A DNA stretch of 64,000 nt, from NCBI RefSeq assembly GCF_030247185.1, contig NC_080572.1, forward strand, positions 209,279,435 through 209,343,434. Reading direction: 5' to 3'. Numbering within the stretch: position 1 is the stretch's first letter; every line of letters starts with the position of its first letter. The stretch comes from Malaya genurostris. Lineage: Eukaryota > Arthropoda > Insecta > Diptera > Culicidae. Positions 22,016 to 30,675 of this stretch are shown here, piece after piece. The notes under the pieces are model-generated. The model was not told where the DNA came from. It was given only the letters and a program-made list of their open reading frames with translations, and did not search any database. The translations under genes and the position numbers were made by a program.

Positions 22016-22336
22016 CTTGAAAAAGCACCATAGGGGGGAGTACATGAAATTTCCAAAATCGAAAATTTTTTTTGATGCCAAAACTCTTAAAACTGCATAA
22101 AACATCGAAATTTAGTGTCATCTCAAAAAAAAATTTTTTTGAAAAAATCAACTTTCTGGGACTTAGAAAAATTTTCATATTTTTTCTAAGTCCCAAAAAG
22201 TCGATTTTTTCAAAAAATTTTTTTTTCGAGATGACACTAAATCTCGACGTTTCATGCAATTCTAAGCCATTTGGCATCAAAAATTTTTTTTCGATTTCGA
22301 AAATTTCATGTACTCCCCCCTATGGTGATTTTTCAA
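22016..22336. repeat. Palindrome P4
   Basis: The best-preserved palindrome: arms of ~160 bp meet at CATATTTTTT near 22180. By eye the arms are close to 90% matched, with differences mainly in A/T-run lengths. The right arm keeps CATGTACTCCCCCCTATGG, the exact complement of CCATAGGGGGGAGTACATG on the left. Confidence 0.88.
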
Positions 22337-22364
22337 GATATATGAAAATTTCACTAAGTGGACT

Positions 22365-22852
22365 AAGAAGGCTTTTTTTTTAGATTAGCATCACTGTTCT
22401 CATACAAATAGGCAACGCAAATGTCAAGCAAAAAATTATGCTGACTGTGTGACATAAACACTGAAGCATGCTTTTGTGAACTACTCGAATCAATCTGAAT
22501 CAATTGGCGTCTAAAATTATTTAATAAAAGTATGAAACATATTTTCATGAGACTGTTATATGAAAGAAGAGAAAGGCATTATCACACCACTAGGTGGATT
22601 AAGAAGGGTTTTTTAGATTAGCATCACTCTTCTCATACAAATAGGCAACGCAAATGTCAAACACTAGTTTGGAAAAATGATGCTGACTGTGTGAAATAAA
22701 CACTGAAGTATGCTTTTGTGAACTACTCGAATCAATCTGAATCAATTGGTGTCAAAATTAGTGTCCGAAATTATTTAATAAAAGTATGAAATATATTTTC
22801 ATGAGATTGTTATAAAAGAAGAGAAAGGCATTTTCACACCGCTAGGTGGATT
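22365..22852 (+). repeat. Two tandem ~240-bp modules ending CACTAGGTGGATT
   Basis: E1 22365-22600 and E2 22601-22852 both start AAGAAGG followed by a T run and TTAGATTAGCATCACT, run through CAAATAGGCAACGCAAATGT and ACTCGAATCAATCTGAATCA, and end GAGAAAGGCATT ... CACTAGGTGGATT. They join the palindrome array at the same AAGAAGG boundary that separates its modules. No coding frame. Confidence 0.8.
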
Positions 22853-22861
22853 AAGAAGGGT

Positions 22862-23071
22862 TTTTTTTACTTCCACAGGGAATAAGAGAATGAGTGAGAA
22901 AACAAAAAGAGTCGCCTGTCTTTGATTGAGTATACTTCTACTTGATCATAAAACTATCGAGCATCTCATTTGACAGTTTCTTTCACAGTACAGATTACTG
23001 TTGATGATGATTTTAGTCAGTCTGTCAAGGTCATTTGACGTGACTGACAAATTGCAACTCTGGCTATGAAC
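22862..23071 (-). repeat. Dispersed ~200-bp repeat D, copy 1
   Basis: Read on the minus strand: AGAGTTGCAATTTGTCAGTC, CAAATGACCTTGACAGACTG, ATGAGATGCTCGATAGTTTT, CAAGTAGAAGTATACTCAAT, CTTATTCCCTGTGGAAGT. The same series occurs on the plus strand at 61368-61565. Probably a short non-autonomous transposon. Confidence 0.6.
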
Positions 23072-24054
23072 TAATCTTTATCATGTCAGCAGCCGAGTCA
23101 TGCAAGCCGCTAATCTGCTAATTGAATTTGACTTACTACAATAGAGACGACATTTGTCTCGTGAAAAGCTGATGGTCTATGTTTTTTTTTAAATAACACC
23201 GTTTGCAAACCAGTTGTCAGCCATCTAACCTTTCTCATTAGGAAATTAGAAACAACCACGCTACACAAACAATCAGCGCTTCGTTCAAATCAATCGAGTC
23301 ATATTGGTAAACATATTTTTCCGCCTACGGTACTGAATCAAGAATAGTGAACAAACATTTACATTGAATTTCCAATAATCGGATTAACCGTAACCGTCAT
23401 ATTTGATTGTTTACTGATACAAATTTCCAGATTGCAGAGAACACCAACAATTTTCCGAAATGAAGATTGTAATTTTCTGTAATTCGCTGCGAGCATATCA
23501 TAACCTGAACAACAAATAATAGCTAACAGCAGACACCGTGAATCAATTGTAATGCAGTTTCGAAATAAACCACTTACGGCTGATTGATGATTTATCACGA
23601 TCGTAGTTGTCATTTTGTGCATTCACTGCACGGCACCGTAAATCGACGAAACGTCGAAAATCGCTCTAACATCAGTGAATAGGTAAGTACATAAATGAAT
23701 TTCATGCGCTCATGCATGTTTTGCAGCTCATCGTGACAATGCAGCAGAAATCAGGATCGCCGTAGGAACGGGAAATCGCGATAATGTGACAGTGTCATCG
23801 CTTGTAGAAACCACGAGAATTCGATTTAGGTTAATATTTCCAATGGAAAACATGCTTCGACGTGTCTGTCTATCAATAATGACGTTGTAGGAAATTGCAT
23901 TCAGTCACGGAGCTACAACGGAATGCATATTTTCACTGTCATCGTCCCCGTGCTCGGCGCTCTGCTACGGAAATATGCATTGATTGTCGTCATAATTTAA
24001 TGCTAATGAGCAAAATCCAGCTGCATTAGTATAACTTTCCATTCCAACCGAGAC
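23072..24054. other. Low-copy, less AT-rich DNA; possible 5' splice site at 23684
   Basis: No similarity to other parts of the window. GTGAATAGGTAAGTAC at 23676-23691 has a consensus 5' splice site, and the 60-80 bp before it (CGTAAATCGACGAAACGTCG) look like untranslated leader, but there is no independent promoter or coding support. The next acceptor-like CAG is only 44 bp on, too short for an insect intron. It could be a noncoding first exon whose intron holds the I element. Confidence 0.25.
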
Positions 24055-24097
24055 AAAACAGGGCATCTCATTTGCCGTTTCAACCTTCCGAGCGAAC

Positions 24098-24104
24098 GGA
24101 CGTG
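24098..24104 (+). promoter_or_regulatory. Downstream promoter element of the I LINE
   Basis: GGACGTG lies at +28 to +34 counted from the base after the target-site duplication (24071). This is the consensus position and sequence (RGWCGTG) of the DPE used by internal, TATA-less promoters of I factor and jockey. It independently supports 24071 as the true transcription start and a full-length 5' end. Confidence 0.75.
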
Positions 24105-24538
24105 ATTTGGATTTACTGCGAAAGCATTGAAAACCAGTTGTGTGTGTGTGATAAAGTGGTCGGACGATATTGTGTGATAGACAATAGTGCTTTTTCCTCT
24201 GATAGGTTTTTTTTTTCGTATTATATAATAGAACAGTGCCTTATTGCGAGCGGTCGATCGAAACGGTACCGTTAGCCGATTATTGTTTCGCCGATCAAGG
24301 CCAAGTGTGAGGATTATAAACAAGCGGCCATTGTGTGAGGATTATAAATAAGTGTGCCTTTTCCTCTCGGAGGTTTTTTGCACATCATCAAAGCGGCGAT
24401 ACGCCGATCGACGAAGTCCAGCTTGGTGTCCCCCGTTGGATCTTTGTTAAGTACCTTTACTTCGTTTATTTTTATTTCTTTATTTGACCATTATATTTCC
24501 CCCCGAATCATTTGTTTTTGCGCGGAAGTAGTTCCGCT

Positions 24539-25885
24539 ATGTCTAATTTAAAACCTGCCCCCCCCGCTCCCGATGTTCAAATGGAGACTTCCCTTGTCAG
24601 TAAAAAGTCCCGCATAAAGAGCTATCCTGATGGGCTCGCACTACCGGCCGGGCCTTACGCGGTCTATTTCCGGACCAAATCAAAGGAAAAAAAACTGAAT
24701 ATTTTAAAAATATCGCGGGACCTGAATTCGCGATATAATACCATAAAAAGTATAGATAGAATACGGCCAGACAAGCTCAGGGTCCTGTTTACCAGCTCAA
24801 AACAGGCTAATGAGCTTGTTCAAAATGATCCTTTTACGCTGGAGTACCGCGTCTACGTGCCAGCTCGTGAAGTCGAAATCGACGGTGTGGTCACCGATTC
24901 GAGTTTGACTTGCGAGGATATTCTTAAGTACGGGGCGGGTTGTTTTAAAGACCCCTCACTTAAGAATGTCAAGATACTGGATTGCAAGCGATTGCATTCA
25001 GTATCGATCGCCGGGGATGGAACAAAGTCTTATCCCCAATCAGACTCTTATCGTGTGACCTTCGCCGGCTCGGCATTGCCCAACTACATCCTCTTGGACC
25101 GGGTTCGTTTGCCTGTTCGTTTATTTGTACCCCGGATAATGAATTGTACCAATTGCAAACAACTGGGGCATACAGCTACCCATTGCAGCAATAAGCCACG
25201 TTGTGCTAACTGTGGGGAAGCTCATGCGGATGGCTCTTGCGGTAACGATGCTGAAAAGTGTCTCTACTGTAAGGAGGGTCCGCATGACCTCTCTGACTGT
25301 CCCGCTTACAAACTGCGAGGAGATCGGATGAAGCGTTCCCTGAAGGAACACTCCAAGCGTTCCTTTGCCGAGATGGTTAAGAGTGCCACCCCTCCTAAAC
25401 AGGCAACGAATCCATATGCCTGCTTGTCAACTGACGAGAGCGATTCTGACGACCCTTTGGAAGGTCCATCTTCAGCGGTCCCTCGTAGCTGTAGGAAAAG
25501 AATGAATAAATCTTCTCATAAGCTACCTAGTAAGGGTTCGAAGGTGTCTTCCGAAGGGCTTCGAAAAGTTACAGCTAACGGGAATCGGGAAAAATCACCG
25601 AAGCAAAAAGCTCCTGGTCTCGGAAAACTCAATTCCGAGATGGAATTCCCACCGCTTCCAGGGACTAAAAAATCCCCAAGCGTCCCTGAAAATCCACCAG
25701 AGAACCAACTAGGTGCTGGACTTATAAAGTTCTCTGATGTTGTGGACTGGATTTTTACAACTTTCAATATTTCAGACCCTCTTAGAAGCATTTTAATTGC
25801 TTTCATGCCAACAGTAAAAACATATTTGAAGCAGTTGACTGCAAATTGGCCCCTTCTTTCAGCGATTGTATCTTTCGATGGCTAA
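24539..25885 (+). CDS. I LINE ORF1: gag-like nucleic-acid-binding protein
   Basis: Encodes 448 residues; it coats the element RNA and delivers it to the nucleus as an RNP. The N-terminal third is proline-rich then basic. Three CCHC zinc knuckles follow: CTNCKQLGHTATHC (~203-216), CANCGEAHADGSC (~223-235) and CLYCKEGPHDLSDC (~242-255). A basic, serine-rich region comes next (KRSFAEMVKSATPP), then a hydrophobic C-terminus (FNISDPLRSILIAF). I chose ATG 24539 because the upstream in-frame codons lack an ATG and the MSNLKP start fits the family. The TAA at 25883-25885 overlaps the ORF2 start (ATGGCTAA). Confidence 0.93.
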   Translation: MSNLKPAPPAPDVQMETSLVSKKSRIKSYPDGLALPAGPYAVYFRTKSKEKKLNILKISRDLNSRYNTIKSIDRIRPDKLRVLFTSSKQANELVQNDPFTLEYRVYVPAREVEIDGVVTDSSLTCEDILKYGAGCFKDPSLKNVKILDCKRLHSVSIAGDGTKSYPQSDSYRVTFAGSALPNYILLDRVRLPVRLFVPRIMNCTNCKQLGHTATHCSNKPRCANCGEAHADGSCGNDAEKCLYCKEGPHDLSDCPAYKLRGDRMKRSLKEHSKRSFAEMVKSATPPKQATNPYACLSTDESDSDDPLEGPSSAVPRSCRKRMNKSSHKLPSKGSKVSSEGLRKVTANGNREKSPKQKAPGLGKLNSEMEFPPLPGTKKSPSVPENPPENQLGAGLIKFSDVVDWIFTTFNISDPLRSILIAFMPTVKTYLKQLTANWPLLSAIVSFDG

Positions 25886-28800
25886 ATCATCCACCGAGGT
25901 CACGGATCTAATCACTGTTTTACAGTGGAATTGCAGAAGTATTATCCCAAAAATAGATTCATTTAAATTTCTAGTAAACAATCTGAAATGTGACGCATTT
26001 GCATTGTGCGAAACTTGGCTAACTTCTGAAATATTCTTAAACTTTCACGATTTTAACATTATTCGTCTGGATCGAGATAATCCCTATGGAGGAGTACTTT
26101 TGGGGATCAAAAAGTGCTATTCTTTCTATCGCATTAACCTCCCCTCGATACCAGGTATTGAAGTTGTCGCATGTCATGTTACAATCAAAGGTAAGGACCT
26201 TTGCATTGCTTCCATCTACATTCCCCCAAGAGCCTCGGTTGGGCATCGGTGGCTCAGTGATATCGTAGAGCTCCTTCCTGCACCGACGTTGGTTTTAGGA
26301 GACTTTAACTCACACGGTACGGGATGGGGCTGTCTTCACGATGATAACAGATCAACTATGATCCATGATATCTGCGACAACTTCAATATGGCAATCTTGA
26401 ATACGGGAGAAATGACACGGATTCCTGCACCACCAGCAAGACCAAGTGCGCTGGATTTATCCCTTTGCTCGACATCGCTACGGTTGGATTGCACGTGGGA
26501 GGTAATTCCTGATCCCCACGGTAGCGATCATCTACCGATCGTAATATCAATCACCAGCGGCTCAAAACCATCGAAGACAATCAATGTTTCGTATGATCTC
26601 ACACGAAATATTGATTGGAATAGCTATGCGACCTCGATATCTGAGAAACTTGAAAGAACTCAACAACTTCCTCCGGAGGAAGAGTACACGTTTTTGGCTG
26701 GCTTGATTCTCGACACCGCGACTCAAGCTCAGACGAAACGTGTACCCGGCGCGAAAACTAACATCCGTCCTCCCAACCCGTGGTGGGACAAAGAGTGCAC
26801 AAATTTAAACGCGGAGAGAGCCTCCGCGTATAAAATATTCAGAAAAAATGGAACACCTGATAATTACCGGAATTACGCGGCGTTAGACGTTAAAACTAAG
26901 AACTTGATTAGAGCCAAGAAACGCGGTTACTGGCGTCGGTTTATAGACGGCTTAACGAAAGAAACATCTATGAGTACTCTTTGGAACACAGCCCGACGAA
27001 TGCGCAATCATAACACCACGAATGAAAGCGAGGAATATTCCAACCGCTGGATATTCGATTTCGCTAAAAAAGTATGCCCAGACTCTGTTCCGGAACAGAA
27101 GATCACCCGCGCCGCGACACCAAATACAAACGAAACACCGTTTTCGATGGTAGAGCTCTCACTTGCACTCTTGTCATGTAACAATAAAGCCCCGGGATTA
27201 GACAGAATAAAATTCAACTTGTTGAAAAATCTGCCAGACCCCGCCAAAAGGCGCTTGTTGAGTTTATTCAATAAGTTCCTTGAGGACAACATTGTTCCAC
27301 ATGACTGGAGACAAGTGAAAGTGATCGCCATTCAAAAACCAGGAAAATCAGCCTCCGATCACAATTCGTATCGGCCGATTGCTATGCTTTCCTGTATCCG
27401 GAAATTGTTCGAAAAAATGATTCTCTTCCGTCTAGACAATTGGGTCGAAACTAATGGCTTACTTTCAGATACACAATTTGGTTTCCGCAGGGGTAAAGGA
27501 ACGAACGATTGTCTTGCGTTGCTCTCAACAGAAATTCAAATGGCATTTGCTCGTAAAGAACAAATGGCGTCAGTTTTCCTAGACATTAAGGGGGCTTTTG
27601 ACTCAGTTTCTATAAATATCTTATCTGAGAAGCTGCATCAGCATGGTCTTTCGCCAGTTTTGAACAACTTTTTACATAATCTATTGTCTGAGAAACACAT
27701 GTATTTCGCGCATGGTGATTTGTCGACAATACGATTCAGTTACATGGGTCTTCCTCAGGGCTCATGCTTAAGCCCCCTTCTATACAATTTTTACGTAAAC
27801 GACATCGATAAATGTATCAACACATCTTGCACGCTAAGACAACTTGCCGATGACAGCGTTGTGTCTATTATAGGACCCAAAGCTGGCGATCTGCAAGGGC
27901 CGTTACAAGATACTCTTGCCAACTTATCCACATGGGCTCTTCAAATGGGTATCGAGTTCTCTACGGAGAAAACTGAGCTGGTTGTATTTTCGAGAAAGCG
28001 AGAACCAGCACAATTACAGCTTCAACTAGGGGGTGAAACCATAGCTCAGGTCTTCACATTTAAATATCTCGGGGTCTGGTTCGACTCCAAAGGCACCTGG
28101 GGATGTCACATTAGGTATCTGAAAAGAAAATGCCAACAAAGAATCAACTTTCTTCGTACAATAACCGGGTCGTGGTGGGGTGCCCATCCAGGAGACCTGA
28201 TCAGGCTGTACCAAACAACGATATTGTCCGTGATGGAATACGGATGCTTTTGCTTCCGATCCGCGGCGAACACTCATTTCATCATGCTGGAAAGAATTCA
28301 GTATCGTTGTTTGCGTATTGCCTTGGGTTGCATGCAATCGACTCATACGATGAGCCTCGAAGTGCTGGCGGGTGTTCTCCCATTGAAAAACCGGTTCTGG
28401 GATCTCTCATATCGTTTGCTCATTCGATGCGACATTTTGAATCCTCTGGTGATTGAAAATTTCGAAAGGTTAGTTGAGCTTAATTCTCAAACCCGTTTTA
28501 TGTCCTTGTATTTTGATTACATGGCTCAGAATATTAATCCTTCTTCGTTTGTTTCCAACCGTGCTCATTTCTTGGATACTTCTGATTCTACTGTGTTTTT
28601 CGACACATCCATGAGAGAAGAAATTCGTGGAATTCCGGCTCACGTGCGCCCTCAAGTGGCCCCAAATATTTTTTATAATAAATTTAGAACAGTCAACTGT
28701 GAAAAGGTGTTTTACACTGACGGATCAAACATTAACAAGTCCACAGGCTTCGGCATCTTCAATCAAAACATCACCGCTTCTTACAAACTCAGTGATCCGG

Positions 28801-29558
28801 CTTCAGTTTACGTCGCAGAATTAGCTGCTATTCAGTACACCCTCGAGATCATTGAAACCTTGCCCAAAGACCATTACTTCATTGTCACGGACAGTCTAAG
28901 CTCAATAGAAGCTCTCCGGGCAATGAAGCCAGGAAAGTGTCCCCCATATTTCCTGGGGAAAATACGGGAACATTTGAGTACTTTATCTGAACGGTCTTAT
29001 TTAATATCGTTAGTCTGGGTCCCTTCGCATTGTTCCATTCCGGGCAATGAAAAGGCAGACTCATTGGCTAAAGTGGGCGCATTAGAAGGTGATATTTATG
29101 AAAGACCAATCTGCTTCAATGAATTTTTCAGTATCTCTCGTCAGAAAACTCTCGAAAGTTGGCAAACTTCATGGAGCAATGACGAACTGGGACGATGGCT
29201 ACACTCCATTATCCCTAAGGTATCGACGAAACCTTGGTTCAAGGGGATGAACGTGAGTCGTGATTTCATTCGCGTTATGTCACGACTCATGTCAAATCAC
29301 TATACATTCAACGCACATCTCCGGCGTATCGGGATCGTGGAGAACGGGCTCTGCACCTGTGGCGACGGTTATCAGGACATCGAGCATGTCGTGTGGTCGT
29401 GCGTAGAGTATCGCGACGCCAGGTCGAAGCTACTGGAATCCCTCAGGGCCCGAGGTAGACCGCCTGAGGTTCCGGTTCGGGATGTGTTGGCGAGTCGGGA
29501 TAGTTCATATATGCTTCTCATATACCAGTTTCTCAAACACATTAATATACAAGTGTAA
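25878..29558 (+). CDS. I LINE ORF2: endonuclease, reverse transcriptase, RNase H
   Basis: A 1226-residue polyprotein for target-primed reverse transcription. Endonuclease: LQWNCRSI near residue 15, CETWL (~47), LGDFNSHGTGWG (~140), GSDHLPIV (~217). RT: YRPIAMLSCIRKLFEKM, QFGFRRGKGTNDC, VFLDIKGAFDSV, GLPQGSCLSPLLYNF and LADD at 656-659 (Leu where most families have Phe or Tyr). RNase H: YTDGSN (Asp ~948), VAELAAIQ (Glu), VTDSLSS (Asp), and WVPSHCSIPGNEKADSLAK from ~1047. A C-terminal zinc motif CTCGDGYQDIEHVVWSC lies near 1159-1175. All catalytic residues are present and the frame is unbroken. ATG 25878 overlaps the ORF1 stop, so translation probably depends on re-initiation. Confidence 0.96.
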   Translation: MAKSSTEVTDLITVLQWNCRSIIPKIDSFKFLVNNLKCDAFALCETWLTSEIFLNFHDFNIIRLDRDNPYGGVLLGIKKCYSFYRINLPSIPGIEVVACHVTIKGKDLCIASIYIPPRASVGHRWLSDIVELLPAPTLVLGDFNSHGTGWGCLHDDNRSTMIHDICDNFNMAILNTGEMTRIPAPPARPSALDLSLCSTSLRLDCTWEVIPDPHGSDHLPIVISITSGSKPSKTINVSYDLTRNIDWNSYATSISEKLERTQQLPPEEEYTFLAGLILDTATQAQTKRVPGAKTNIRPPNPWWDKECTNLNAERASAYKIFRKNGTPDNYRNYAALDVKTKNLIRAKKRGYWRRFIDGLTKETSMSTLWNTARRMRNHNTTNESEEYSNRWIFDFAKKVCPDSVPEQKITRAATPNTNETPFSMVELSLALLSCNNKAPGLDRIKFNLLKNLPDPAKRRLLSLFNKFLEDNIVPHDWRQVKVIAIQKPGKSASDHNSYRPIAMLSCIRKLFEKMILFRLDNWVETNGLLSDTQFGFRRGKGTNDCLALLSTEIQMAFARKEQMASVFLDIKGAFDSVSINILSEKLHQHGLSPVLNNFLHNLLSEKHMYFAHGDLSTIRFSYMGLPQGSCLSPLLYNFYVNDIDKCINTSCTLRQLADDSVVSIIGPKAGDLQGPLQDTLANLSTWALQMGIEFSTEKTELVVFSRKREPAQLQLQLGGETIAQVFTFKYLGVWFDSKGTWGCHIRYLKRKCQQRINFLRTITGSWWGAHPGDLIRLYQTTILSVMEYGCFCFRSAANTHFIMLERIQYRCLRIALGCMQSTHTMSLEVLAGVLPLKNRFWDLSYRLLIRCDILNPLVIENFERLVELNSQTRFMSLYFDYMAQNINPSSFVSNRAHFLDTSDSTVFFDTSMREEIRGIPAHVRPQVAPNIFYNKFRTVNCEKVFYTDGSNINKSTGFGIFNQNITASYKLSDPASVYVAELAAIQYTLEIIETLPKDHYFIVTDSLSSIEALRAMKPGKCPPYFLGKIREHLSTLSERSYLISLVWVPSHCSIPGNEKADSLAKVGALEGDIYERPICFNEFFSISRQKTLESWQTSWSNDELGRWLHSIIPKVSTKPWFKGMNVSRDFIRVMSRLMSNHYTFNAHLRRIGIVENGLCTCGDGYQDIEHVVWSCVEYRDARSKLLESLRARGRPPEVPVRDVLASRDSSYMLLIYQFLKHINIQV

Positions 29559-30245
29559 TCTGTTACATCTGGCTTAGAAAGTTCCTCCTGTTTATCGACG
29601 TTGTTTCAACTGTGGCTAAGAATTATTTCTCAACTGCAGGTTCGACACTAACTTCCGCCGATTATCCCGATTCCTCATCTGTCCACCATCTTCATCGGAA
29701 CTAACAAGATCTTTTTGCTGTCACTAACCTTCGCTTCCCCCCTCCCCGTCTTTTCACCATCTCGATGTCAACTAATTAGATCTCTGTCGTTTTAGTCATT
29801 TCATTCCCATATCCCCATTTTACTTCGTTTTCCGCAATATTTACTTCGCTATCTTTTTTTTTTCATTTTCTTCTGTAACAACACCATCATCGCCCACGGA
29901 AACTTATCAACAGCATGCGGGCCACCCGCCGGGTATTCGTAACCTGGGGGTGTTTCCCGCGGACCCACACGGACCGAAGAATGCGGCCAACATGAATATT
30001 CACCAACGCCATATGGAAGACTCTCATGAAATATTCAGATCACCGGCCGATCACCACATGAAGGCTGGATCTGCCAAAGTCATCCACTGCGACCCAAATA
30101 TGACATTACTTAATGATACAACCCTAGTTTTAAGTTAGTCGTAAATTTTAAATTAGTAAAAGCCCTTGGCATCTTAGAGCTTAAGCAGTGTGCCTTAAAC
30201 ATTATATTCTTGAATAAAAAAAAAAAAAGAATAAAAAAAAAAAAA
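29559..30245 (+). other. 3' UTR and poly(A) tail of the I LINE
   Basis: Pyrimidine-rich to 29880, then a GC-rich stretch (GGCCACCCGCCGGGTATTCG, CCCGCGGACCCACACGGACC), then CTTGAATAAA and long A runs to the target-site duplication. AATAAA at 30212 is the likely processing signal. A 62-codon frame at 29950 has no coding support. Confidence 0.8.
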
Positions 30246-30261
30246 AAAACAGGGCATCTCA

Positions 30262-30675
30262 ACGTGTAAGAGAATAGCGATGAAGGCTCTGTTAATTGGA
30301 CTCAGCAAAAATATAGAAAGGAACAGTTGGATGCTAACGAAAAAGTATACAGAAGCTAGAAAAAAATGCTTTGTTAGTTTCACATTTAGCTTCTCGGCTA
30401 ATTATGATTGCAGTTGCAATAGTAACGACAAGTTCCTATGAATTCAGACCGCTAGAGATTCAGGACGTATATCAACCGTAGCTGACCCTTTGGGTGTGTC
30501 AATCGAGATGACTATCGTAAATTTCAAGATTGTTTTAATTTTGGTGTACGAAACAATTCATTTCCAAAACTCATGCTCACTTTGCTAGTAAGAAATTAAG
30601 AAAGCTCGATTAGTGTCAGCCTATGGATACGTGTTTCCTTAAAATGACATCATCGAACTATTCTAGACGACTTTT
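30262..30675. other. Unassigned DNA after the I LINE
   Basis: Continuation of the target sequence that precedes 24055. No gene recognised. Confidence 0.45.

Larger units (their letters stand above)
18556..22364. repeat. Tandem array of four palindrome-bearing modules
   Basis: Four head-to-tail modules: A 18556-19365, B 19366-20400, C 20401-21335, D 21336-22364. Each has the order: head ATAGAAAGGTATTAGAATTG (missing in C), GT microsatellite, one to three 168-bp units, a spacer ending CCCGGTGGTAAAGGTTT, a ~310-bp palindrome, then CCACTAAGTGGACTAAGAAGG (in C the right palindrome arm is cut short). B and D are nearly identical over their first 300 bp, pointing to recent duplication. No conventional gene. 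The open minus-strand frames here are consequences of the repeats. Confidence 0.85.
24055..30261 (+). mobile_element. Complete I-clade non-LTR retrotransposon with target-site duplication
   Basis: Flanked by the direct repeat AAAACAGGGCATCTCA (24055-24070 and 30246-30261; the leading A's merge with the poly(A), so 12 bp are unambiguous). Element body 24071-30245: 5' UTR of 468 bp, ORF1, ORF2 overlapping by 8 bp, 3' UTR ~690 bp, and a tail of A runs broken by GAATAAA. Domain order endonuclease-RT-RNase H with a gag-like ORF1 is that of I-clade elements such as those of Aedes and Drosophila. Both ORFs are open from end to end and the duplication is perfect, so this is a young, possibly competent copy. 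Confidence 0.95.

Noticed and set aside
19064..22383. Frames on both strands starting MMPK... LKLHETSRFSVIS
   Set aside because: They are the two arms of the palindromes, so the same peptide appears from both strands. Not independent genes.
23684..23727. A mini-intron GTAAGT...TTTGCAG
   Set aside because: 44 nt is below the usual minimum for insect introns and no coding frame is joined by it.
29950..30138. A 62-codon frame in the I LINE 3' UTR as an ORF3
   Set aside because: Short, no domain, and I elements have no third ORF.
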